A DNA stretch of 64,000 nucleotides from Pseudanabaena sp. Salubria-1 (GCA_023336205.1 JALQCR010000018.1:62001-126000); one strand, 5' to 3'. Shown: positions 34,051-42,525, counted from the first letter of the stretch. Numbers and translations are program-made. Notes: generated by a model from the letters alone, not told the origin.

Positions 34051-34303
34051 GTTAGTTCGCTTTGCCCATATAGGTGATGGTGGCGATCGAATTTATCTAA
34101 ATAGTTATATCAATTATCGAAAATATAGTCATATTTTCGATAATTAAAAAACAAAACCCTCACTAGTTCTGTTTTTTAAAATGACGATGCCATTTTGAAA
34201 ATTGACATTATACCAACAAAATCAAAAAATAGAGTTGATGCATTATATATTCTCTATTTTAGCCATTTAATAGCTAATCTTTCTTTCTAACTCTTCTTTG
34301 CTA

Positions 34304-34404
34304 ACACCAAAACAAAAAAAGGCGTAGCCATTTTATGTTTTAAAACCCTTACAATGTTTATTTTTTAATTCACAGAAGTGTTATCACACTTTTGTGAATT
34401 GGTA
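34304..34404 (+). repeat. About 100-bp dispersed repeat, copy 1
   Basis: The core is AACAAAAAAAGGCGTAGCCA, then TTAAAACCCTTACA, then TTAATTCACAGAAGTG and its near complement CACTTTTGTGAATTGGTAT. The same unit occurs at 34408-34506 and 41911-42016. Confidence 0.75.
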
Positions 34405-34407
34405 TAA

Positions 34408-34506
34408 AACTAAAACAAAAAAGGCGTAGCCATTTTGTGTTTTAAAAACCTTACAGGGTTTGTTTTTTAATTCACAGAAGTATGATAATGCTTCTGTGAA
34501 TTAGTA
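34408..34506 (+). repeat. About 100-bp dispersed repeat, copy 2 (tandem)
   Basis: It follows copy 1 directly with the same order of blocks. Its 3' hairpin CACAGAAG...CTTCTGTG has compensating changes relative to copy 1, so the structure is kept while the loop differs. Confidence 0.75.
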
Positions 34507-34510
34507 AGTA

Positions 34511-34610
34511 TCTGTGCAGAATAAATTACCCCAATCCTTAAAGTTGCGCCTCGCAGGGGCGCAACCTTAAGGATTGGGATGTGTAATTAATTAAGCGTGC
34601 CTACTTATAA
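34511..34610 (-). repeat. MITE-like palindromic repeat, copy 2 (inverted)
   Basis: On the minus strand it reads ATAAGTAGGCACGCTTAATT ... TTATTCTGCACAG like copy 1 at 32674, but with a larger internal hairpin (CAATCCTTAAGGTTGCGCC and complement). Confidence 0.75.
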
Positions 34611-34691
34611 GACATAGTGTTGGATTAGATTTACGGTGCTTTGCACTGCAAATCTATGTTGGGTTTTGATTTTGTCCAAACGTGACGACAG

Positions 34692-34741
34692 CAATAAAAA
34701 CAAAAGATGAATCGCGGTGCGATTCATCTTTTGTTTTTATT
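34692..34741. terminator. Hairpin downstream of the M56 gene
   Basis: CAATAAAAACAAAAGATGAA... pairs with TTCATCTTTTGTTTTTATTG around a GC-rich core (TCGC/GCGA). Likely terminator. Confidence 0.6.
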
Positions 34742-34821
34742 GAAATCTATAACATCTAGTAATTCTGATTTTGAAGTTTTCAGAGGCTAAGACGTTGCAA
34801 ACCTCAAAGTTTTATAACGAG

Positions 34822-35706
34822 TTAATAGTGCAAAGGCAATACAGACAGTGGTAATAGAGAAAACCCAATCCAAAATAGCGATTGCCAAGAAAATTGAGGC
34901 AAAGGTTCAGGTTCGGCTAGCAAAAAGTTAACCCGCTCTTCTAAGCGATCGCTAGTATTTGTCGCTCCAAAAGCCGCCGCAAAAGTTTGGGTTGGATGCA
35001 TATTGCTACTGACCATCGCCAGTAATGACTCCGCTAGTAACAAACCATCTGCATATTGCGCAGCCCAACGATCAGCACGAAGTTCGCGCAATAGCAGCAA
35101 CTCTTCCCATAAGGCTTGAGTATTTGGGAGCCAAGGCATCACTTGGCGGAGCGCCCCAAGCCAGAAAAACCAAAATGTATCGCGGTAGTGAGCATGAGCG
35201 CGTTCATGCAATAAAACGGCTTCCAGATGATCGGCATCAAGGCTATCGAGCAACCCTTGGCTGACATAAAGATGCGATCGCCAAAAACCAATTTGAGCAG
35301 CAAATAGCATTGGCATATTTAGCAGTCGCATCGATTGCTTAACTGGTTTGACATCCAGAGAATCGACAACAAGAGCTTGCAATTTTTGTAAAGACTGCCA
35401 GCCATTCAAGGCAAGTTGCCCAACGCGAAAAATGCTGTAAATCAAAAATATTAAAGCGATCGCATAGCTCAGCCGTCCTGCCTGTAAGCCGATCATTTGC
35501 CCTTCAGATCCCATGCAGAGCACTGCGATCGCGGTCATGATTACTAATAGTGGCGGCAAGACAAAGCATACAAGCGCCTTCTGCCAACGCATCTGCCAAC
35601 CCCTAGGGAGAGCAACGTTGCCACCATTTTGCCAACCATATCGCAATCCCCAAGCAAGGCAAAGCGAGCCAAATATCATCACAAAATGTATGGAGAAAAA
35701 GGGCAT
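34822..35706 (-). CDS. M56-family (BlaR1/MecR1-like) membrane metallopeptidase
   Basis: The protein of about 294 residues from the ATG at 35706 has N-terminal membrane helices (about 3-25, 45-70, 80-105) and the zinc motif L-L-H-E-R-A-H-A-H-Y-R-D (about 165-176) with a downstream Glu in L-R-E-L-R-A-D. In BlaR1/MecR1 systems this domain inactivates the BlaI repressor. No extracellular penicillin-binding sensor domain is present, so the signal is unknown. The gene starts 4 nt after the BlaI-like gene stops. The ATG at 35706 is preferred because the longer frame overlaps blaI. Confidence 0.88.
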   Translation of the reverse strand: MPFFSIHFVMIFGSLCLAWGLRYGWQNGGNVALPRGWQMRWQKALVCFVLPPLLVIMTAIAVLCMGSEGQMIGLQAGRLSYAIALIFLIYSIFRVGQLALNGWQSLQKLQALVVDSLDVKPVKQSMRLLNMPMLFAAQIGFWRSHLYVSQGLLDSLDADHLEAVLLHERAHAHYRDTFWFFWLGALRQVMPWLPNTQALWEELLLLRELRADRWAAQYADGLLLAESLLAMVSSNMHPTQTFAAAFGATNTSDRLEERVNFLLAEPEPLPQFSWQSLFWIGFSLLPLSVLPLHY

Positions 35707-35710
35707 GGAC

Positions 35711-36139
35711 TTAACCTTCCTGTGATTGTTCTCGCGATTGACGTATATTTTGGAGACGGACGGCGATCGCTTCAAGCTTGTCCATACTGGCGTGATCGAG
35801 ATCATTAGCAAAGGCGGCAACAATATCCGCATCACCCACTTCTAAGAAGCGATTGAGTTGGTGATACGCCTCTAATGCTTGTGCTTCTTCGCGAGAAATT
35901 TTTGCTTGCCAATAGAGCACACGACCCTCTTTTTCGCAATGAATCCAGCCTTTTTGCTCCAATCGCCGCAATACAGTCATCACTGAGCCATAGGCTAACT
36001 CGCGATCGGGATCAGACAGGATGCGATCGTGAATATCCGTTGCACCTAACCTTATGCTATCCCAAATAATATTTAGGATTTCCGACTCTAACGGGCCTAG
36101 CGATAATTGTTTCGGTCGATATTTCGGTAACGGGGTCAT
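35711..36139 (-). CDS. BlaI/MecI-family transcriptional repressor
   Basis: This winged-helix regulator of 142 residues shows the family pattern L-G-P-L-E-S-E-I-L-N-I-I-W (about 15-27), D-I-H-D-R-I-L, T-V-L-R-R-L-E-Q-K-G-W-I (about 56-67) and a C-terminal dimerisation helix region. It would be cleaved or inactivated by the M56 partner encoded just downstream. The ATG at 36139 is chosen over a TTG two codons earlier. A 52-bp perfect palindrome (36171-36222) lies 30 bp upstream and may be its operator or a transcriptional barrier. Confidence 0.88.
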   Translation of the reverse strand: MTPLPKYRPKQLSLGPLESEILNIIWDSIRLGATDIHDRILSDPDRELAYGSVMTVLRRLEQKGWIHCEKEGRVLYWQAKISREEAQALEAYHQLNRFLEVGDADIVAAFANDLDHASMDKLEAIAVRLQNIRQSREQSQEG

Positions 36140-36170
36140 AGTCAAGCCACATTATTTGGTATCACTATAG

Positions 36171-36222
36171 CGTTTTATTGAGATCAAAGCTTTGCTAGCA
36201 AAGCTTTGATCTCAATAAAACG
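36171..36222. promoter_or_regulatory. 52-bp perfect palindrome upstream of blaI
   Basis: Two 26-bp halves (CGTTTTATTGAGATCAAAGC...) meet at GCT|AGC with no loop. It lies between the divergent blaI-like gene and the kinase gene. It could bind a dimeric regulator such as BlaI or be a mobile palindrome; which is not determined. Confidence 0.5.
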
Positions 36223-36274
36223 CATGTTTTGACAACAATCTTGCCATACTTATTAAGTAGGAAAGATTAATTAA

Positions 36275-36357
36275 ATGTAGGATGCGTTAGTGAAACGTAA
36301 CGTATCAATGTATTTGTCCATGATGGGTTACGCGATCGCTAACCCGTCCTACGCTTA
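36275..36357 (+). repeat. Degenerate palindromic repeat upstream of the kinase
   Basis: TAGGATGCGTTAGTGAAACG ... GGGTTACGCGATCGCTAACC...TCCTACGC is a partly self-complementary sequence of a type common in cyanobacterial intergenic DNA. It is open in the kinase frame but is unlikely to be coding. Confidence 0.45.
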
Positions 36358-36418
36358 CAGCAACTTATACTTATGGCAATATTGTAATCAAGTCCAAGGC
36401 ATCTACAAAAAACAACTT

Positions 36419-38515
36419 ATGAGTCTGACAACTGGACAAATAGTCGGTGGGCATTACGAAGTTACATCACGCTTGGGTGGTGGTGGATTTGGGGAGACCT
36501 ATCTCTCACGAGACTTACACCTGCCCGATCGCCCCATTAGAGTCATCAAAAGACTAAGTCCACATATTCAAGAAGCCAGTGTTCTACAGCTATCGCGACG
36601 ACTTTTTGAAACTGAAGCTCAAGTTCTCTACCGACTCGGAACCCATCCTCAAATTCCACAACTATTTGCCCACTTTGAAGAACTTTCAGAATTTTATCTA
36701 GTTCAAGAATATATTGATGGTAAAGACCTTAGCCACGAACTGCTTCGAGGCAAGATTTGGGAACAATTCGTAGTTGCAGATTTATTACAAAACCTCTTAG
36801 TTGTCCTCAGCTTTGTCCATCAAAACAATGTGATTCACCGAGACATTAAACCAGAGAATATTATCCGTCGTCTTGATGGGCAGCTTTTTTTGATTGATTT
36901 TGGAGTTGTTAAGCAAATCGTTACGCCCACAGCTCTATTAGCTGGACAACCAGACGATGTCTACACTGTGGGAATTGGTACGCCTGGATATATGCCTAGC
37001 GAACAGGCTCATGGCGAGCCAAAATTTGCTAGTGACATCTATGCGATCGGGATGATTGGCATTCAAGCTCTGACGGGCATTCCGCCTAGTCATTTGGCTA
37101 AAGATGACAACTTAGAAATTCTATGGCGGGCCTCCGCGCCTAAGGTCTATCCTGAATTTGCAGATATTCTTTCACAGATGGTGCGGTTTGATTTTCGACA
37201 GCGCTATCCTAGTGCTGAAGCATCCTATGAGGCGATTCGAGAATTTGTCGATCGCGACCCAGTCTCCCATGTAAATCAGAACTTATCAACCATACTGATT
37301 GGTGACGAGTCAAAGCAAAGAATCCCCAAAAACCTTAGTCAGCCCAATACCCCTCCTATACTTGATCGTCATTCTGCCCAGAAGAAAGAATCAAATCAAT
37401 ACTCTGAACAAAATCAGGAAGCACCTCAACCAAGAATTTGGTCATATTTTCAGCCTTGGCATTGGGCTTTAGGAATCATCACTCTAGGTGCGATCGCAAT
37501 CACCACAATTATTCTCACGGTTGGCTCTCCGCCTAAACCGATTAATCAACCTACTCTTAACGAATCTCCCGACAGAGTTGGATTGCTAGAATCTCCCCCT
37601 CAGTTAACAAACTCATCCAATTTAGTTCCATCCGCAATAAAGGAATTTACGATCAACGAAGCGAAGGATGTAATTTATGGAGTTACGATTAGTCCCGACA
37701 GCAAAATCTTGGCTGGAGCGAGTTCAGAGCGTATTATTGAGCTATGGGACTTACAAACAAATAAAAAACTACAGACTCTCAAAGGTCATACAGGAAGAGT
37801 CTATGATGTGAATTTTAGCGCCGATGGCAAGCGGTTAGTCAGCGCCAGCGATGATCGCAAAATAATCATTTGGGAAGTTGCTACAGGTAAAATCTTAAAT
37901 ACGTTAGAAGGGCATCAAGATCGCATATATACTGCCATATTCAGTCCTGACAGTAAGTTGATCGCTAGCTCTGGAGCCGATCGCACAATTCGGCTATGGA
38001 ATGCCGAAACTGGCAAACTAATCAACACATTAGCTGAAAAATCTTGGGTCTACGATGTCTCATTTACACCCAACAGCAAAGTTTTAGCAAGTGGTAGTGA
38101 AGATGGTGCAATTCGCTTATGGGATGTGGAAACAGGCAAAGTTCTAAAAACTCTAATAGAAAATGGTAGCCCTGTGCGATCACTAGTTTATAGCAATGAT
38201 GGTAATGCGATCGCTAGTGCGATGGAAGATAACACTGTGCGTCTATGGGATGCCAAGATGGGGCAGTTAAAGGATGTTCTCACTGGACATACTGGTGAGG
38301 TACATACGATCGCTTTTAATCGTGACAGCAGTTTATTGGCTAGTGGCAGTGCTGATAAGACAATTCGGATTTGGTCTTTAAAGAGTAAGCGATCGCCTCA
38401 AGTTTTATCAGAGCATGAGCGTGGAGTGTCATCAGTTGTATTTAGTGCTGATCAAAAGCTGCTGATTAGCGGCAGTCTCGACGGCAAGGTAAAAGTCTGG
38501 AAATTAGCGAACTAA
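36419..38515 (+). CDS. Ser/Thr protein kinase with C-terminal WD40 propeller
   Basis: From the ATG at 36419 the protein has about 698 residues. The Hanks-type kinase domain (about 10-280) shows L-G-G-G-G-F-G-E-T-Y (P-loop), V-I-K-R-L (Lys), V-I-H-R-D-I-K-P-E-N-I (catalytic loop), L-I-D-F-G-V (Mg) and G-T-P-G-Y-M-P-S-E-Q (activation segment). A linker and one membrane segment (about 347-368, W-A-L-G-I-I-T-L-G-A-I-A) precede seven WD40 repeats (about 410-698), each with a G-H/S-x-D and x-x-x-W-D/N pattern. WD40 repeats are likely a binding platform, probably outside the cytoplasm. Targets are unknown. Confidence 0.92.
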   Translation: MSLTTGQIVGGHYEVTSRLGGGGFGETYLSRDLHLPDRPIRVIKRLSPHIQEASVLQLSRRLFETEAQVLYRLGTHPQIPQLFAHFEELSEFYLVQEYIDGKDLSHELLRGKIWEQFVVADLLQNLLVVLSFVHQNNVIHRDIKPENIIRRLDGQLFLIDFGVVKQIVTPTALLAGQPDDVYTVGIGTPGYMPSEQAHGEPKFASDIYAIGMIGIQALTGIPPSHLAKDDNLEILWRASAPKVYPEFADILSQMVRFDFRQRYPSAEASYEAIREFVDRDPVSHVNQNLSTILIGDESKQRIPKNLSQPNTPPILDRHSAQKKESNQYSEQNQEAPQPRIWSYFQPWHWALGIITLGAIAITTIILTVGSPPKPINQPTLNESPDRVGLLESPPQLTNSSNLVPSAIKEFTINEAKDVIYGVTISPDSKILAGASSERIIELWDLQTNKKLQTLKGHTGRVYDVNFSADGKRLVSASDDRKIIIWEVATGKILNTLEGHQDRIYTAIFSPDSKLIASSGADRTIRLWNAETGKLINTLAEKSWVYDVSFTPNSKVLASGSEDGAIRLWDVETGKVLKTLIENGSPVRSLVYSNDGNAIASAMEDNTVRLWDAKMGQLKDVLTGHTGEVHTIAFNRDSSLLASGSADKTIRIWSLKSKRSPQVLSEHERGVSSVVFSADQKLLISGSLDGKVKVWKLAN

Positions 38516-38540
38516 CAAGCACGGGCAGCGAACCGCCAGT

Positions 38541-38663
38541 AATTCTCATTATAAAAATTATTTGTGTTGAAAGTCCGCCTTCGGCGGACTTTCAACACAA
38601 ATAATTTTGGGGTTTGCTGAGCCTTCGACGCAGCAAACCCCAAAATTAGTCACAATGAGAATT
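38541..38663. terminator. Compound hairpin: two overlapping hairpins inside an outer arm pair
   Basis: The first hairpin, 38555-38607, has 25-bp arms (AAATTATTTGTGTTGAAAGT...) and a TTC loop. The second, 38603-38647, has 17-bp arms (AATTTTGGGGTTTGCTG). An outer pair AATTCTCATT / AATGAGAATT (38541 and 38663) encloses both. It terminates the kinase transcript or is a composite repeat. Confidence 0.65.
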
Positions 38664-38750
38664 GCTTGGCGCACCGCGCTATCTCATGCTTTTTGGGTTT
38701 TGAACTGTTAAAATGCAGATAGCAGTTACGACAGCAACTATGTAAGACTC

Positions 38751-40001
38751 ATGACATTAACCTACGAAAAAACTCTAGCAGATCGAGTCAGAGCAGATTT
38801 TGAGATTTTGAATCAAGAGGTCAATGGCAAGCCACTCATTTACTTTGATAATGCCGCTAGTTCCCAGAAACCAAAATCGGTGATTGCAGCTTGGAAATAT
38901 TATTACGAGCATGACAACGCCAATGTGCATCGTGGCGCTCATACTCTCAGTGCTAGAGCTACTGACGCTTATGAGGGTGCGCGTGACAAAATCGCTAAAT
39001 TTGTCAATGCCAAATCATCACAGGAAATAATTTATACCCGCAATGCCAGTGAAGCGATTAATCTCGTAGCCTATACTTGGGGATGGGCAAACCTGAAAGC
39101 AGGTGACGAAGTAATTCTCTCAGTTATGGAGCATCACAGTAACATTGTGCCTTGGCAGTTGATTGCTCAGCGTACAGGCGCAGTTCTCAAATTTCTAGAG
39201 CCAACAATCTTAGGAGAATTGAGCTTAGAGCAGTTTAAATCTTTGCTCAACCCTAAAACCAAACTGGTGTCAATTGTCCATGTTTCCAATACTCTTGGCT
39301 GCGTGAATCCAGTAGAGGAAATGATTCCCTTAGCTCATTCTCAAGGAGCGAAGGTATTGTTAGATGCTTGTCAGAGTGTGCCACATATGCCGATTGATGT
39401 CCAAGCGCTCGATTGCGATTGGCTAGTGGCTTCGGGACATAAGATGTGTGCGCCGACGGGAATTGGATTTCTCTATGGCAAGCGTGACCTATTGCTAGAA
39501 ATGCCTCCATTTATGGGCGGCGGCGAAATGATTGCGGATGTCTTTCTCGATCATTCTACTTATGCTGGCTTACCTCACAAATTTGAAGCAGGAACTCCTG
39601 CGATTGGTGAGGCGATCGCGCTCGGTGCAGCGGTGGATTACTTAACAGCGATCGGGATGGATAAAATTCATGCTTACGAACAGGAATTGATTGAGTATTT
39701 GATGGATTATCTCGACGAGATTCCCGACATCAAAGTTTATGGACCTAGACATGATCGCGCAGGTTTGGCATCCTTCACGATTGCCCATGGAATTCATGCC
39801 AATGACCTATCGGCGATGCTCGATCAAGATGGTATTGCGATTCGTTCAGGACACCATTGCACTCAGCCATTACATCGCTTTTTAGGAATTAGCGGCACTG
39901 CAAGAGCCAGTGTCTATTTCTATAATACCAAAGCCGAAATTGATACCTTTGTCGCTTCCTTAAAAGATGCGATCGCCTTTTTTAAGAATGTGATGGCATA
40001 G
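38751..40001 (+). CDS. sufS: SufS-type cysteine desulfurase
   Basis: This PLP enzyme mobilises sulfur from cysteine for Fe-S cluster assembly. The 416-residue group II protein has V-H-R-G-A-H-T-L-S (about 60-68), M-E-H-H-S-N-I-V-P-W (about 125-134), the PLP Lys in A-S-G-H-K-M-C-A-P-T-G-I-G (about 230) and the catalytic Cys in R-S-G-H-H-C-T-Q-P-L-H (about 375). The other suf genes are not adjacent, unlike many cyanobacteria where sufBCDS cluster. A kinase-like gene starts 4 nt after its stop. Confidence 0.94.
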   Translation: MTLTYEKTLADRVRADFEILNQEVNGKPLIYFDNAASSQKPKSVIAAWKYYYEHDNANVHRGAHTLSARATDAYEGARDKIAKFVNAKSSQEIIYTRNASEAINLVAYTWGWANLKAGDEVILSVMEHHSNIVPWQLIAQRTGAVLKFLEPTILGELSLEQFKSLLNPKTKLVSIVHVSNTLGCVNPVEEMIPLAHSQGAKVLLDACQSVPHMPIDVQALDCDWLVASGHKMCAPTGIGFLYGKRDLLLEMPPFMGGGEMIADVFLDHSTYAGLPHKFEAGTPAIGEAIALGAAVDYLTAIGMDKIHAYEQELIEYLMDYLDEIPDIKVYGPRHDRAGLASFTIAHGIHANDLSAMLDQDGIAIRSGHHCTQPLHRFLGISGTARASVYFYNTKAEIDTFVASLKDAIAFFKNVMA

Positions 40002-40005
40002 ACCT

Positions 40006-40569
40006 ATGGCAAGAATCATTCTATTAGGGGCATCGGGCTCAGGACGTACTACCCAAGCTTTACATCTACAATCTTTGCTCAATATTCCTGTAATCTCAAC
40101 TAGCGAAATTTTGCGATTAGAGATGGCAACAGCAACAGATTTAGGTATAGAAGTAAAAAAATTCATCAATGCTGGTGAATTTGTGCCTGACATGCTGATG
40201 ATTGAGCTGATGCGATTGCGGCTTCAGAAAGAAGATACACAGAAAGGATGGATTTTAGAAGGTTATCCCCGCACTTCTTTTCAGGCCGAGGAGTTAGATT
40301 TTTTATTGGAAGAGTTAGGTTGCCCTCTTGATCATGCAATTTATTTACAAGCTTCTGAAGAGACATTGATGCAGCGATCGCGATCGCGTGGCGGCTCTGA
40401 TGACTCGATTGAGATAATTCAAAAACGAATTGAGCAATTTTTAGATCTGACTATTCCTTTATTAGAATATTACGGCTATAAACAGAAATTATTAACTATC
40501 GATAGTGAGTTAGATGCAACCACTGTCAGCTCTCGTTTAGAGCATGGCATCAACCATTTACTAAAGTAA
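40006..40569 (+). CDS. Adenylate-kinase-like protein with altered P-loop
   Basis: The 187-residue protein has the adenylate kinase fold order: P-loop G-A-S-G-S-G-R-T-T (8-16), I-S-T-S-E-I-L-R (NMP-binding, about 30-37), G-W-I-L-E-G-Y-P-R-T (about 79-88) and the C-terminal R-x-x-x-F/I helix region. The P-loop Lys that contacts the phosphates is Arg (codon CGT), and the LID domain is short. It may be a divergent or inactive nucleoside monophosphate kinase. It is a second-gene partner of sufS (4 nt gap), so it may have a linked role; this is speculative. Confidence 0.78.
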   Translation: MARIILLGASGSGRTTQALHLQSLLNIPVISTSEILRLEMATATDLGIEVKKFINAGEFVPDMLMIELMRLRLQKEDTQKGWILEGYPRTSFQAEELDFLLEELGCPLDHAIYLQASEETLMQRSRSRGGSDDSIEIIQKRIEQFLDLTIPLLEYYGYKQKLLTIDSELDATTVSSRLEHGINHLLK

Positions 40570-40593
40570 GTAGATGGCTGTAATTAATCCCAA

Positions 40594-40648
40594 ACCCAAG
40601 CTTATAGATTTACGATCTGATGGAGCGCAAACCTATAAGCTTGGGTAA
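40594..40648. terminator. Hairpin between the kinase-like gene and dprA
   Basis: ACCCAAGCTTATAG pairs with CTATAAGCTTGGGT around a loop of about 25 nt. Possible terminator or attenuator ahead of dprA. Confidence 0.45.
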
Positions 40649-40679
40649 TTTATTTTGAGTACTTAACACTACAGAATTC

Positions 40680-41789
40680 ATGAGCCTGAGTCCAAATTCA
40701 GAAAGAGCCTATTGGTTAGCATGGTCGCAAATACGCGGTATTGGGCCAGTATTGATTAAACGACTGTATCAAGCATTTGGCTCCATGTCTGAGGCTTGGA
40801 ATGCGATATCGAGTGATTTACAAGCTGTCGAAGGTATTGGTGGTCAGACCCTCGAAGCAATTCGTCAAGCGCAGCGCGAAGTAGAACCTGTGGCTCTATT
40901 AGCAGTACATGAGCATAACAATCTTAACTTCTGGACTCCCAGCGATCGCGAATATCCGCAGTTACTTTGGGAAATTCCTGATCCACCACCAATTTTGTAT
41001 TATCGAGGTCACCTCACTAATTGGAATGAACGGAACACCGTTGCAATCGTGGGGACGCGCAACGCTACTCCCTATGGAAGGCGCTGGACAAAGAAATTAG
41101 TCTCGGCGTTAGCGAGTCGTGGATTTACGATCATCTCTGGGATGGCAGAAGGTATCGACGGTGAAGCACACAAAGCTTGCTTAGAAGTTGGTGGTCAAAC
41201 TGTTGCCGTAGTGGGGACAGGAGTCGATCGCATTTATCCTTACAAACACAAGTCTCTATACGAACAGATTGTGTCTTCAGGCTTAGTGGTGAGTGAATAT
41301 CCCCAAGGGACTCCACCCGATAAAACTCATTTTCCTGCCCGTAATCGAATTATTGCAGGACTTAGCCGCGTGACATTAGTAATGGAAGCACCAGAGCGAT
41401 CGGGAGCCTTAATCACCGCCTATCAGGCAAATGAATATGGGCGCGATGTCTATGCTTTACCAAATTCCCTCGAAGTGAGTGAGGCAAAGGGTTGCTTGAA
41501 ATTATTGGGTAAAGGTGCACAGGCAATTTTAGGTGTGGATGAGCTGTTAGAATCTTTGGGAATGTTGCCAAATTTAGATAAGCCAGTAACTGCGATCGCT
41601 ATTTCGGAATTGCCACTCCTGCAACAAAATATTCTCCAAGCGATCGGGTTTGGCGATCCCGTCAGCCTAGATTGGATCGTTGAACAAACAAAAGCACCTT
41701 CGGGTGAGGTTTTAGGATCTTTAACGCATTTAGAACTTGTGGGAGCGATCGCGCCATATCCTGGGATGCGATATCAACGTTTGGTGTAA
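40680..41789 (+). CDS. dprA: DNA-processing protein DprA
   Basis: DprA loads RecA on incoming single-stranded DNA during natural transformation. The 369-residue protein has an N-terminal SAM/HhH-like region (G-P-V-L-I-K-R-L-Y, V-E-G-I-G-G-Q-T), the Rossmann core V-A-I-V-G-T-R-N-A-T-P-Y-G-R, I-S-G-M-A-E-G-I-D-G-E-A-H, V-V-G-T-G-V-D-R-I-Y-P, F-P-A-R-N-R-I-I-A-G-L and S-G-A-L-I-T-A (about 120-250), and a C-terminal winged-helix (about 300-369). Intact and of normal length, consistent with competence. Confidence 0.95.
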   Translation: MSLSPNSERAYWLAWSQIRGIGPVLIKRLYQAFGSMSEAWNAISSDLQAVEGIGGQTLEAIRQAQREVEPVALLAVHEHNNLNFWTPSDREYPQLLWEIPDPPPILYYRGHLTNWNERNTVAIVGTRNATPYGRRWTKKLVSALASRGFTIISGMAEGIDGEAHKACLEVGGQTVAVVGTGVDRIYPYKHKSLYEQIVSSGLVVSEYPQGTPPDKTHFPARNRIIAGLSRVTLVMEAPERSGALITAYQANEYGRDVYALPNSLEVSEAKGCLKLLGKGAQAILGVDELLESLGMLPNLDKPVTAIAISELPLLQQNILQAIGFGDPVSLDWIVEQTKAPSGEVLGSLTHLELVGAIAPYPGMRYQRLV

Positions 41790-41810
41790 CCGTGGAAGCC
41801 TTGGACGGAT

Positions 41811-41860
41811 GCCTTGCACTCAAGTGCAGGCTAAGAGCTAAAGTCCTCTGAAGAGGACTG
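41811..41860 (+). repeat. RAYT-associated REP palindrome, copy a
   Basis: GCACT-CA-AGTGC, spacer AGGCTAAGAGCTAA, then GTCCTCT-GA-AGAGGAC. One of four copies around the REP transposase gene. Confidence 0.85.
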
Positions 41861-41910
41861 AATATGGCGGGTTTCTTTTGCCGTAGCAGCAATAGAACTG
41901 CTTTGCTCAG

Positions 41911-42016
41911 TTATACCAAAACACAAAGTGGTGTAGCCACTTTGTGTTTTTAAAACCCTTACAGGGTTTGCTTTTTAATTCACAGAAGTGTTGTCACACT
42001 TTTGTGAATTGGTATT
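41911..42016 (+). repeat. About 100-bp dispersed repeat, copy 3
   Basis: TACCAAAACACAAAGTGGTG, TTAAAACCCTTACAGGGTTT and the TTCACAGAAGTG hairpin match the two tandem copies at 34304-34506. Confidence 0.75.
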
Positions 42017-42060
42017 ATTTGCATCTAGCGAATTCATCTATCTTGTTAGTACATTTTTTA

Positions 42061-42109
42061 GTCCTCTTCAGAGGACTTTCGCTCTTAGCCCGCACTTGAG
42101 TGCAGGGCT
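42061..42109 (-). repeat. RAYT-associated REP palindrome, copy b (inverted)
   Basis: On the minus strand: CTGCACTCAAGTGCGGGCTA then AGAGCGAAAGTCCTCT and its palindromic half. It lies just downstream of the transposase stop. Confidence 0.85.
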
Positions 42110-42114
42110 TTATT

Positions 42115-42525
42115 TCATTCGCCATTTTTCTCCAAAGATAAAACAATAGAGCCATTCTGATGATGTATTTTCTGATTTTGTACATAGGCGATCGCCCAGT
42201 CTAATTGTTTTTGCCCAAAAGAAAAAACGCCATATCCACCCTGCCATGCAAAAGCATTTCCTGCGATCGCTATGTTCTGATTCCAATCATGGGAGCTACT
42301 TCCTTTAATCCTTTTGATGAACTCAGACAAAGCAATGGTTGGTGGAACTGAAGCTACTAGATGAATGTGATTTTCTGTTCCATTAATTGCGTAAACAATT
42401 GCTCCTAGCGAATCAGATTTACCAGTAATAAAATTATAAAGATGCGATTCCTTATCAGGGCTAATGAGTGGCAGACGATCTTTGGTTGCCCAGACAAAAT
42501 GATAGTAAAGTTGCCAGAGAGACAT
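42115..42525 (-). CDS. REP-associated tyrosine transposase (RAYT, IS200-like)
   Basis: This HUH-type Y1 transposase of about 136 residues has the N-terminal Y-Y-H-F-V-W-A-T-K-D-R, the H-I-H-L-V-A-S-V metal motif (His-hydrophobe-His, about 66-73 from the start used), and the catalytic Tyr in A-I-A-Y-V-Q-N-Q-K-I-H-H (about 115). RAYT enzymes are single-copy, domesticated relatives of IS200/IS605 TnpA that bind and cut REP palindromes. Inverted pairs of REP copies flank it (a, b downstream; c, d upstream). The ATG at 42525 is chosen by alignment with family N-termini; a longer frame starts at 42567. Confidence 0.85.
   Translation of the reverse strand: MSLWQLYYHFVWATKDRLPLISPDKESHLYNFITGKSDSLGAIVYAINGTENHIHLVASVPPTIALSEFIKRIKGSSSHDWNQNIAIAGNAFAWQGGYGVFSFGQKQLDWAIAYVQNQKIHHQNGSIVLSLEKNGE

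Larger units (their letters stand above)
34051..34821. other. Repeat-rich gene-free stretch
   Basis: This 771-base gap contains an inverted repeat at about 34112-34146 (AATTATCGAAAATAT and complement), two tandem copies of a 100-bp repeat (34304-34506), the inverted MITE-like copy 2 (34511-34610) and a hairpin at 34692-34741. No gene is seen. Confidence 0.7.

Noticed and set aside
36290..36418. Longer N-terminus for the Ser/Thr kinase
   Set aside because: The upstream codons are a cyanobacterial intergenic palindromic repeat, and the P-loop kinase begins directly after the ATG at 36419.
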